From: an uncultured Eubacteriales bacterium
GTDB taxonomy: Bacteria > Bacillota_A > Clostridia > Christensenellales > Aristaeellaceae
Assembly (NCBI GenBank): GCA_902766515.1
Contig: CACXEB010000040.1
Span: 1 to 8,653, forward strand
Reading direction: 5' to 3'
DNA: 8,653 bases
Shown here: piece by piece, positions 1-5,866 of the stretch
Layout of the letters: every line of letters begins with the position of its first letter
Position numbering within the stretch: the first letter of the stretch is position 1
The notes under the pieces: model-generated
Seen by the model: only the letters and a program-made list of their open reading frames with translations
What the model was told of the DNA's origin: nothing
The model's database searches: none
Made by a program: the position numbers and the translations under genes

Positions 1-171
1 CCAGACGTCGCCCTCGCCGTGAAAGGCGGGCTCCTGCGGCGTCTCCGCCATGGCCCGGATCAGCCGGGCCAGCGCCGGCTGGGCCTCTATCCACGCCCAG
101 TCGTACAAATAGTCCGGCGGCCCCGGCAGGGCGTCCAGCAGCGCCCGGTACACATCGTCTGGCGCGCTCAC
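1..171 (-). CDS. HD-domain protein, N-terminal fragment (possible HD-Pnk RNA/DNA end-healing enzyme)
   Basis: This is a partial gene; only the first 57 codons are in the window and the frame stays open to base 1. The start is GTG at 171, overlapping the ligase stop by four bases (GTGA), with an AGGAGA ribosome binding site seven bases upstream. Visible residues include a Trp/Tyr-rich helix around residues 21-27 and, at residues 50-57, FHGEGDVW. From memory this phrase immediately precedes the first metal-binding His of a group of HD phosphohydrolases often fused to or paired with a P-loop kinase. Runella slithyformis HD-Pnk, which removes 3' and 2',3'-cyclic phosphates and phosphorylates 5' ends, is the characterised example. 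Being next to an RNA ligase supports an end-healing role. The HD motif itself and any kinase domain lie outside the window, so the assignment rests on a short motif plus context. Confidence 0.55.
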   Translation of the reverse strand, partial: MSAPDDVYRALLDALPGPPDYLYDWAWIEAQPALARLIRAMAETPQEPAFHGEGDVW

Positions 172-971
172 GCGAGCGTCTCCTGAAAGAGCGCGTCCAC
201 CGGCCGGCACAGCCCGTTCGGGATGATCGGCCGCTCCAGCCAGTGGCTTTCGGAAGCCTCCACCGTCTGCAGGAAGCTGGCGCGGACAAACTTCACCCGC
301 CTGGTGACCGCGCCGTCCTCCTCCACCTTGATGTAAAGCCCCTCCATCGTCCGGGCGGGGTCGGTCTGGCGCAGGATCAGGTCCGCGTCCAGGCCGGCGC
401 GCTCCGCCGTTTCCCGCAGGCGGAGCAGGTGGTTTTCGGTGATGAAGCGGGAATCGCCCAGCAGGCGGAGCACCTGCTCCGGCCGCCGGAACACGCCCTC
501 CCCCAGCACCGGCACATGGCAGACCGGCAGCCCGGCCGTCAGCGCGCACCGCCCCGGCGTGTCCAGGAAGCGGTCCGTCTCCCGGTCGTACAGGTCGAAA
601 GCCATCAGGTAATGCGGCAGCGCGTCGTAATAGATGGTGTGCTTGGCGTACATCCATTCGCCGTACAGGATATACCGCGCGCCGAGCGCCTCCCACAGGA
701 GCGGCCGCTGGATGGTGGCCCACTGCTTGAACAGCTGGTAGTGCTTCTCGCGGTAGCCGCCGGTCAGGTAATGCCCGCGGCTCTGCAGCAGCAGCTCGCC
801 GCCGGGGGCGAAGGACACGGCGGTGTTCGCGCCGTCGATCTTCTCTTCAATGACGATGTGCCGTCCGGCGATCTCGCTGAACGGCACCTGGGAAAGATCC
901 TCGTCCCCTGGCTGCAGGCGCGAGCCTTCCAGGTGCGGGGTCCGCGGATATTTGCGGATGGATGGGATCAT
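168..971 (-). CDS. ATP-dependent RNA ligase family protein
   Basis: This 267-residue protein carries the ordered motifs of the covalent nucleotidyltransferase superfamily. Motif I is KIDGAN at residues 44-49, with Lys44 the expected AMP-accepting lysine. Arg65 follows in SRG. Motif III is YGEW at 103-106, IIIa is FDLYD at 125-129, motif IV is EGLYIK at 210-215, and motif V is RVKFVR at 225-230. The N-terminal stretch KYPRTPHLEGSRL (7-19) is, from memory, characteristic of a bacterial 'RNA ligase family' group (RNA_ligase, PF09414-like). The expected reaction is ATP-dependent sealing of 5'-phosphate to 3'-OH ends. The start is ATG at 971 with AAAGGA nine bases upstream; the frame is open 62 codons further but that stretch is methyltransferase gene read in another frame. 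The ATG overlaps the methyltransferase stop by four bases. There is no OB-fold or BRCT-type C-terminal extension, so a DNA ligase is less likely. Substrate (RNA, DNA nick or hybrid) is not determined by sequence. Confidence 0.85.
   Translation of the reverse strand: MIPSIRKYPRTPHLEGSRLQPGDEDLSQVPFSEIAGRHIVIEEKIDGANTAVSFAPGGELLLQSRGHYLTGGYREKHYQLFKQWATIQRPLLWEALGARYILYGEWMYAKHTIYYDALPHYLMAFDLYDRETDRFLDTPGRCALTAGLPVCHVPVLGEGVFRRPEQVLRLLGDSRFITENHLLRLRETAERAGLDADLILRQTDPARTMEGLYIKVEEDGAVTRRVKFVRASFLQTVEASESHWLERPIIPNGLCRPVDALFQETLA
179..184 (-). promoter_or_regulatory. Ribosome binding site for the GTG-started HD gene
   Basis: Reading on the minus strand, AGGAGA lies inside the last codons of the ligase gene, seven bases before GTG at 171. 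It supports the GTG start and suggests translational coupling to the ligase through the GTGA overlap. Confidence 0.6.
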
Positions 972-1666
972 GCTGATTGTTCCTTTCGCGCGGTCATGAA
1001 CAGGTGGCCGGGCACGCCGTCGAAGCGCAGGCCGCGCATGCCGGCGTCCTCGAAGTACCGGGTCAGCAGGGGCTTGGTCAGCAGGTGGATGTGCTCCGGG
1101 TTGTTGTCCGGCTTGCTGGGCACGGTGACCACCACATACCGGCGCGCGAGGCGGCACGCGTTGCGGACAGCCGCCGCCGTGTCGGGGATGTGCTCCAGCA
1201 CCTCCAGCAGCGTGACCACGTCGAAGGACCCGTCGGGCATGTCCCAGCGGCAGATATCCCCCTGCCGCGCGTTCAGCCGGTCCATGCCGCCCCGGCGGAC
1301 GGCCCGCAGCATCTCCACCCGCCGCTCGAGCAGGTCCAGGCTGGTGACGGGCACATCCGGGAAACCGCGCAGGAACGGGAACAGGAACACGCCGCGGCCG
1401 GAGCCCACGTCCAGCAGGCTTTCGGGCCGCACGGCCTGCAGGAAGCCCAGCACCTTCCGCACCCGCGGCAGCTCGTCAAAGCGCTTGAAATGGTGCAGAT
1501 CCAGGCCCCGCTCGCGCGCAAGCGCCAGGAGCGCCCCGCAGTCCGCGTCCGTCAGCCCGTCCAGGGGACGTCGCACCAGCGGCGACGGGTCGTCCCCCAG
1601 GCAGCCGCGCACATAGGCAGCCATCAGCGGCAGGTCGTACCGGCCGCTCACATCATTTTCCGCCAT
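968..1666 (-). CDS. Class I SAM-dependent methyltransferase, possibly RNA-end related
   Basis: This 232-residue protein has a Rossmann methyltransferase core. Motif I is LLDVGSGRG at residues 84-92, the acidic residue after beta-2 is Asp111 (SLDLLE), an aspartate for adenine binding is Asp137 (QGDI), and the beta-4 motif is LLEVLEHIPD at 153-162. These are followed by a TVPS strand end at 181-184 and EHIHLL at 191-196. An N-terminal helical region of about 80 residues contains HHFKRFDELPRVRKVLGFL (58-76). The ATG at 1666 lies five bases past the pyruvate kinase stop and has no good ribosome binding site, so translation is probably coupled to pyruvate kinase. Its stop overlaps the ligase start (ATGA). 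The target is not evident. Genomic linkage to an RNA ligase and an HD protein suggests RNA, and Glu155, Glu158 and His159 match the ExxEH metal-binding pattern of Hen1. That pattern is also common in unrelated small-molecule methyltransferases. Confidence 0.8.
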   Translation of the reverse strand: MAENDVSGRYDLPLMAAYVRGCLGDDPSPLVRRPLDGLTDADCGALLALARERGLDLHHFKRFDELPRVRKVLGFLQAVRPESLLDVGSGRGVFLFPFLRGFPDVPVTSLDLLERRVEMLRAVRRGGMDRLNARQGDICRWDMPDGSFDVVTLLEVLEHIPDTAAAVRNACRLARRYVVVTVPSKPDNNPEHIHLLTKPLLTRYFEDAGMRGLRFDGVPGHLFMTARKEQSA

Positions 1667-1671
1667 GGCCG

Positions 1672-3090
1672 TCAGCCGATCACTTCGATCTTGATCAGGT
1701 TGGTGTTGCCGGTGAAGCCCAGGGGGACGCCGGCCACGATGACCGCCACGTCGCCCTTCTCCACCAGGTCGATCTGCTTGGCGCAGTCGACGGCGTGCAC
1801 CATCAGGGTGTCGTAGTCCTTCTGGTACCGCGCGACCACGGGATAGACGCCCCAGGACAGGGCCAGCTGGTGATAGCTCTTGATCTCCGGCGTGGCGCAC
1901 ACGATGGGCTGGGACGGACGGAACTTGGAGATGTTGCGGGCCGTCTGTCCGGACTTGGATACGGTGATGATGGCCTTGGCGTTCAGGTCGCGGGCGGCGG
2001 AGCAGGCTGCGTCGCAGACCGCGTTGGTGATGTCGGTGATATGGTTGTAGACCTCCATCTGGTCCGGTTTCAGGATGGCCAGGTCTTCCTCGGCCTGCTC
2101 GGCGATGGTGGCCATGGCGGCCACCGCGTTGACCGGGTAGCTGCCCGCGGCGGTTTCGCCGGACAGCATGACAGCGGAGGTGCCGTCAAACACCGCGTTG
2201 GCGACGTCGGAGATCTCGGCGCGCGTCGGCGACGGGTTCTGGATCATGGATTCCAGCATCTGCGTGGCGGTGATGACCATCTTGCCGGCGCGGTAGCACT
2301 GGCGGATGATCCGCTTCTGGATGCCCGGCAGGCGGGAATACTCGATCTCGACGCCCATGTCGCCGCGGGCGACCATGATGCCGTCCGACACGTCGAGGAT
2401 CTCCTCGAAGTTGTCGATGCCCTCGCGGTTCTCGATCTTGGAGATGATCTTGGTGCTGTGCGCGCCGTTGTAGTTCAGGAATTTGCGGATCTCCACCACG
2501 TCGCGCCTGCAGCGGATGAAGGAGGCGGCGACCAGGTCGATATCCTGCTCGATGCCGAACAGCAGGTCCAGCTTGTCCTGCTCGCCCAGCACGGGCATGT
2601 CCAGGTGGACGTTGGGTACGTTGACGCCCTTGTGGTTGGAGACCTTGCCCCCGTGCACCACGCGGCACACGACGTCCGTCTCCGTCGTGGATTCCACCTT
2701 CAGGACGATCTTGCCGTCGTCGACCAGGATGGTGTTGCCCGCCGCCACGGCCGCGGGCAGGCCCTGGAAGGACTGCTGGGCCCGCGCTTTGGTGCCCATG
2801 CATTCCTCGGTGGTCAGCGTGAACTGCTGGCCGTCCTCCAGGATCTCGGACCCGTTTTCAAAGTCGCGCAGGCGCACCTCGGGGCCCTTGGTGTCCAGCA
2901 GGATGGCCAGCGGCACGTTCATTTCCTCCCGGACCTGCTTGAGCAGCCGGATGGTGCCGGCGTGGTACTCATGGTCCCCGTGGGAGAAGTTGAGGCGCGC
3001 CACGTTCATGCCGGCGTTCACCATTTTCCGCAGGGTGTCCAGGTCGCGGCATGCCGGGCCGATGGTGCAGACGATCTTGGTTTTACGCAT
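1672..3090 (-). CDS. pyk: Pyruvate kinase
   Basis: Pyruvate kinase converts phosphoenolpyruvate and ADP to pyruvate and ATP in the last step of glycolysis. The 472 residues match the usual bacterial length without the extra C-terminal PEP-utiliser-like domain found in Bacillus enzymes. Visible signatures are NVARLNFSHG with catalytic Arg32, DTKGPEVR at 66-73, the B-domain between roughly 70 and 168, SKIENREG with Lys218 and Glu220, ARGDMGVEI with metal ligand Asp244, and the ITATQMLESM plus SGETAAG stretches. Glu71 in DTKGPE corresponds to the residue that marks potassium-dependent enzymes; potassium-independent ones have Lys. The ATG at 3090 is preceded by AAGGAGGG with a seven-base spacer. 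The gene overlaps the end of the upstream transporter gene by eight bases and is followed within five bases by the methyltransferase. Regulation of the enzyme by sugar phosphates is likely for the family but no effector site was verified. Confidence 0.97.
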   Translation of the reverse strand: MRKTKIVCTIGPACRDLDTLRKMVNAGMNVARLNFSHGDHEYHAGTIRLLKQVREEMNVPLAILLDTKGPEVRLRDFENGSEILEDGQQFTLTTEECMGTKARAQQSFQGLPAAVAAGNTILVDDGKIVLKVESTTETDVVCRVVHGGKVSNHKGVNVPNVHLDMPVLGEQDKLDLLFGIEQDIDLVAASFIRCRRDVVEIRKFLNYNGAHSTKIISKIENREGIDNFEEILDVSDGIMVARGDMGVEIEYSRLPGIQKRIIRQCYRAGKMVITATQMLESMIQNPSPTRAEISDVANAVFDGTSAVMLSGETAAGSYPVNAVAAMATIAEQAEEDLAILKPDQMEVYNHITDITNAVCDAACSAARDLNAKAIITVSKSGQTARNISKFRPSQPIVCATPEIKSYHQLALSWGVYPVVARYQKDYDTLMVHAVDCAKQIDLVEKGDVAVIVAGVPLGFTGNTNLIKIEVIG

Positions 3091-4468
3091 GGGTTGACCC
3101 TCCTTGAGTTGTTTCAGCTGCCGGGGCTTCGCCGCTTCTGTCCGGCACGGTGACCCGCGCCCAGAGGACGCGGCGGTCCCGGATTTCTTCTGTTTCGATG
3201 GTGAGGCCGTAGGCTGTCACGGTCACGCGGTCGCCGTTGCGGGGGATCGTGGTCAGGCGGCTGAAGATCAGGCCGCCCAGCGTGTCGTAATCGTCGCTGG
3301 CGGGAATGTTCACCTGCAGGGCCTTGGAGACGTCCTCCAGCCAGCAGGAGCCCGCGATGCGCCAGACCCGGTCGGATACCGGCTGGATGTCGGAAGGCAG
3401 CTCACGGTCGTACTCGTCGTAAATGCTGCCGACGATCTCCTCCAGGAGGTCCTCCATCGTGATCAGGCCGGCGGTCCCGCCGTATTCGTCCACCACGATG
3501 GCAATGTGGGTCTTGCGCTTGCGCATCTCCTGGAACAGCACGTCCGTGCGCACCGTTTCGGGTACGAAGTAGGCCGGGCGAAGGATATCCCGCAGCTTGC
3601 GGGCATTGCCGCCCACCAGGTTCAGCAGGATATCGCGGGTCGTCGCGGTGCCCTTGATATCGTCCAGGGTCTCGCCGTACACCGGGAAGCGGGACAGGCC
3701 GCTCTCCCGGATGGTGCGGAGGATATGCTGGTTGCTGTCGTCCACCTGCAGCGCGACCATCGTTGTGCGGTGGGTCATGCAGTCCGCCGCGGTCATGTTG
3801 TTGAACTCGAACACGTTCTCGATCATGTCGTGCTCATCGCCCTCGATGGTGCCCTTTTCCTCCCCGATGTCCACCATCAGGCGGATCTCATCCTCGGTGA
3901 CGTTGGACTCGTCCGCCCTGGGATCGATGCCGAACAGGCGGAGCACGCCGTTCACGGTGTGCGACAGCACGGCGATCACAGGCCGGAAGACGACGCTCAT
4001 CGCGTGGACCGGGCCGCAGACAAACCGCGCGACCCGGTCCGGGAATTTCATGGCGATGCGCTTGGGCACCAGCTCGCCCAGCACCAGCGTGAAGAACGAC
4101 AGCACAAACGTGATCAGGATGACGGCCAGGGTGTTGAGGGTCGCCCGGGGCAGGGCCGTAAAGCCGATGTCCAGGATCAGCCAGTCGACCAGCAGGTCGG
4201 AAAAGTTGTCCGCGGCGAAGGCGCTGCCCAGGAAGCCGGCCAGCGTGATGGCCACCTGGATGGTGGACAGGAACCGGGAGGGCGACAGGACCATTTTGAG
4301 CATGGTCTTTGCCTTCCCGTCGCCCGCCTCCGCCTGTTTGCGCAGCCGGCCTTCGTTCAGCGAGATGACGGCGATTTCCGCTGCCGCGAAAAAAGCGTTG
4401 ATCAGGATCAGGACCAGCTGCAGTACCAGCAGCCAGCCCACCGATGGTGACGCGCTGTCAATGTCCAA
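3083..4468 (-). CDS. CNNM/CorC (hemolysin C) family membrane protein, probable divalent metal transporter
   Basis: The 461-residue protein has the standard order for this family. An N-terminal CNNM/DUF21 membrane domain covers about residues 10-190, with hydrophobic segments near 12-33, 66-86, 110-131 and 150-170 and the hallmark GELVPKRIAM at 131-140. An acidic linker (TEDEIRLMVDIGEEKGTIE, 191-209) and a CBS pair follow, with GLSRFPVYGE and IVVDEYGGTAGLITMEDLLEEI, and a CorC_HlyC domain closes the C-terminus. Relatives (CorB/CorC, mammalian CNNM) move or regulate magnesium with ATP-Mg bound at the CBS domains; the older 'hemolysin' name is not a function. The start is TTG at 4468, chosen because AGGAGG lies seven bases upstream and no ATG occurs before residue 56. 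It follows the upstream gene by 30 bases and overlaps pyruvate kinase by eight. The metal is not determinable here. Confidence 0.92.
   Translation of the reverse strand: MDIDSASPSVGWLLVLQLVLILINAFFAAAEIAVISLNEGRLRKQAEAGDGKAKTMLKMVLSPSRFLSTIQVAITLAGFLGSAFAADNFSDLLVDWLILDIGFTALPRATLNTLAVILITFVLSFFTLVLGELVPKRIAMKFPDRVARFVCGPVHAMSVVFRPVIAVLSHTVNGVLRLFGIDPRADESNVTEDEIRLMVDIGEEKGTIEGDEHDMIENVFEFNNMTAADCMTHRTTMVALQVDDSNQHILRTIRESGLSRFPVYGETLDDIKGTATTRDILLNLVGGNARKLRDILRPAYFVPETVRTDVLFQEMRKRKTHIAIVVDEYGGTAGLITMEDLLEEIVGSIYDEYDRELPSDIQPVSDRVWRIAGSCWLEDVSKALQVNIPASDDYDTLGGLIFSRLTTIPRNGDRVTVTAYGLTIETEEIRDRRVLWARVTVPDRSGEAPAAETTQGGSTHA
3098..3105 (-). promoter_or_regulatory. Strong ribosome binding site of pyruvate kinase
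   Basis: AAGGAGGG on the minus strand, seven bases before ATG at 3090. It sits inside the last codons of the upstream CNNM/CorC gene, whose stop lies beyond the pyruvate kinase start. Confidence 0.8.
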
Positions 4469-4475
4469 GAAAAAG

Positions 4476-4481
4476 CCTCCT
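4476..4481 (-). promoter_or_regulatory. Ribosome binding site deciding a TTG start
   Basis: AGGAGG on the minus strand, seven bases before the TTG at 4468. Perfect anti-Shine-Dalgarno match and ideal spacing make TTG the start of the CNNM/CorC gene. Confidence 0.8.
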
Positions 4482-4498
4482 GTTGCCTGGAATAAGGA

Positions 4499-5617
4499 TC
4501 AGTTGATCGGGATTGCACGCTCGGGCGCGTTGCATGTCTTACACCGCTTCAGGGTGCGGTACTTGTCCACATCCAGCTCCGAGTAGAGGAAGGTGCCCTT
4601 CAGCGGCACGTACTTGCGGTTTTTGACGGACGGGCAGTACGGATCGACGTGGTAGTAGCTGCCGCCGTCGGTGTTATAGTACAGGACCAGCTGCGGGTTG
4701 ACCGTCGGCGTGGGCGCCGGCGACGGGGTCGCGTCGGAAATGATGTTGTTGACCTGCTCGAAGGGCTCCAGGTCGTCCTCGGTCACCGTGCCGATGGCGT
4801 TCAGGGAGCCGGGATCGACATACCATACGTCGTTGGAGCGGACCATGATGATCTGGAAGCGCTTCAGGATGGAAGAGCCGTTGGAGCTGACGATCCGGAC
4901 GATCATCAGGATGGGGCGGGAGGTATCGGTGCTGCTGCCGTCCACGCGCTTGATCTCGGGCTCTCCGGTCGGCCGGATCATTTTGGTGATGTTGAACAGG
5001 TCCGCCTTCGGATTGTCCGAGTTGTCGACCCAGGAGGGGCTCAGCATCCTGACCATCGCGTCCGTGTCACCCGCCGCCCAATAGGCCATGAACTCGCGCA
5101 GCCGCGCTTCCGCCTCGGACATGGGCGCTTCGGTCGCGTCCGGCGCGGGCGTTTCCTCGGCCTCCGCGCTTTCAATGTCGGACAGCGTCGGCGTGTCCAG
5201 CGCGCTGTCGGAAGTGAAGATGGAGCTGGAATCCACCCGGCTGACCACCCGCTGGGTGACAGAGCCGGGCGTGCTGACGACCAGCTTGACCACGACCACG
5301 GCCGCGGCCAGCACATAGATCAGCGTAAGCTTGGAGCGGGCGCCCTGGGCGAACGCCCTCATCAGCCACATCAGCAGCAGGAAAAACAGGCTGACGCCCA
5401 CATAGGCCCAGGTCAGCGTGGTGCCCCCGACGATCAGCGTCACGATGAAGCCGATCGGGATCAGGCACAGCATGATCAGCTGCAGCACCCGGTAGTGCCG
5501 CAGGCGTTCCGTTTCGTGCTCCAGCACCACCGGCGCTTCCTCCCATTCCACGCTCCTGGGGTGCTTGTCCATCCGCATCAGCGGGGTAGATGTATAGTGA
5601 TTGCGTTTCGCGCTCAT
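4499..5617 (-). CDS. Membrane-anchored protein with C-terminal His/Cys cluster, unknown function
   Basis: I do not recognise a named family over the whole 372 residues. A soluble N-terminus of about 42 residues is followed by three hydrophobic segments near 44-63, 69-88 and 97-115. Next comes a Ser/Thr/Glu/Pro-rich linker (about 116-165), then a region of about 120 residues starting EAEARLREFMAYWAAGDTDAM that resembles NTF2-like or DUF4878-type secreted domains, where a helix precedes a strand-rich part. After a short Pro/Thr linker (PSPAPTPTVNP) the C-terminus carries His323, Cys328, Cys359 and Cys362 (CKTC). That arrangement resembles the small Cys/His modules that end many Firmicute surface proteins and could bind zinc. 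The ATG at 5617 has GGAGG eight bases upstream. It is the first gene of the operon. With three hydrophobic segments and the N-terminus inside, the C-terminal part would be extracellular; this topology is inferred from hydrophobicity only. Confidence 0.75.
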   Translation of the reverse strand: MSAKRNHYTSTPLMRMDKHPRSVEWEEAPVVLEHETERLRHYRVLQLIMLCLIPIGFIVTLIVGGTTLTWAYVGVSLFFLLLMWLMRAFAQGARSKLTLIYVLAAAVVVVKLVVSTPGSVTQRVVSRVDSSSIFTSDSALDTPTLSDIESAEAEETPAPDATEAPMSEAEARLREFMAYWAAGDTDAMVRMLSPSWVDNSDNPKADLFNITKMIRPTGEPEIKRVDGSSTDTSRPILMIVRIVSSNGSSILKRFQIIMVRSNDVWYVDPGSLNAIGTVTEDDLEPFEQVNNIISDATPSPAPTPTVNPQLVLYYNTDGGSYYHVDPYCPSVKNRKYVPLKGTFLYSELDVDKYRTLKRCKTCNAPERAIPIN

Positions 5618-5659
5618 TCATCAAACCTCCAGAATCTTTACGCAAGGTGCGCACGGATC

Positions 5660-5689
5660 ATTATACCAAAATCCGGCGCGCATTGTAAA
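5660..5689 (-). promoter_or_regulatory. Sigma-A-like promoter of the minus-strand operon
   Basis: On the minus strand a -35 TTTACA (5689-5684) and a perfect -10 TATAAT (5665-5660) are separated by 18 bases. Transcription would begin near 5653, giving a leader of about 35 bases before the ATG at 5617. No other convincing promoter is seen inside the operon, so this one may serve all six genes. Confidence 0.75.
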
Positions 5690-5727
5690 TATCTTTGTAA
5701 CAATTTCGATAAATAATTGTAACAATT
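5683..5727 (-). promoter_or_regulatory. TTACAA repeats upstream of the operon promoter (possible regulator sites)
   Basis: On the minus strand TTGTTACAA occurs at 5725-5717 and again at 5703-5695, exactly 22 bases apart. A third TTACAA at 5688-5683 overlaps the -35 element. The outer copy is part of a perfect 13-base palindrome (AATTGT, one base, ACAATT; 5715-5727). The AT-rich block stands out from its GC-rich surroundings. The sites lie roughly 45 and 70 bases before the likely transcription start, positions typical of activator binding. The regulator is unknown. Confidence 0.4.
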
Positions 5728-5785
5728 CAGCCCGGAGAAGGCCCTGCGTCCGCGCCGGGCCGCAGGCGCGGAAAGCAGCGGAAGG

Positions 5786-5815
5786 TTGACGAAGCGCGGC
5801 GCGCTATAGTACACT
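5786..5815 (+). promoter_or_regulatory. Possible promoter of the flavoprotein gene
   Basis: A -35 match TTGACG (5786-5791) and a -10-like TACACT (5810-5815) are 18 bases apart; an overlapping TATAGT at 5805-5810 is a better hexamer but only 13 bases from the -35. The leader would be about 45 bases. The two promoters in this intergenic region point away from each other. Confidence 0.4.
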
Positions 5816-5866
5816 GTACGGGAAGTTTCGGGCAATGGAACAGCGCGGGATGCAGGGGTGAACGGC

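Noticed and set aside
972..1157. In-frame extension of the ligase by 62 codons to an ATG at 1157.
   Set aside because: The stretch lies within the methyltransferase gene in another frame and is Arg/Pro/Ala-rich. ATG at 971 has a good ribosome binding site and begins the conserved KYPRTPHLEG region.
968..1666. Naming the methyltransferase Hen1.
   Set aside because: The spacing of the last His and the missing TPNxEYN stretch do not fit Hen1, and LEVLEH is common in unrelated methyltransferases. Left as a generic class I methyltransferase.
1667..1900. Extension of the methyltransferase frame upstream to 1900.
   Set aside because: It overlaps the C-terminus of pyruvate kinase, which is needed for a complete enzyme, and the extra residues look like shadow coding.
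1795..4450. Very long open frames on the plus strand (about 450 codons each) opposite pyruvate kinase and the CNNM/CorC gene.
   Set aside because: They are antisense shadows of genes with unmistakable family motifs. Their translations are low-complexity His/Asp/Gly/Val-rich, and high GC with third-position bias suppresses stop codons on the other strand.
5743..5766. GC-rich inverted repeat (CCTGCG/CGCAGG) between the divergent promoters.
   Set aside because: The loop is 12 bases, there is no T-run on either side, and it lies upstream of both likely transcription starts, so it is unlikely to be a terminator or leader structure.
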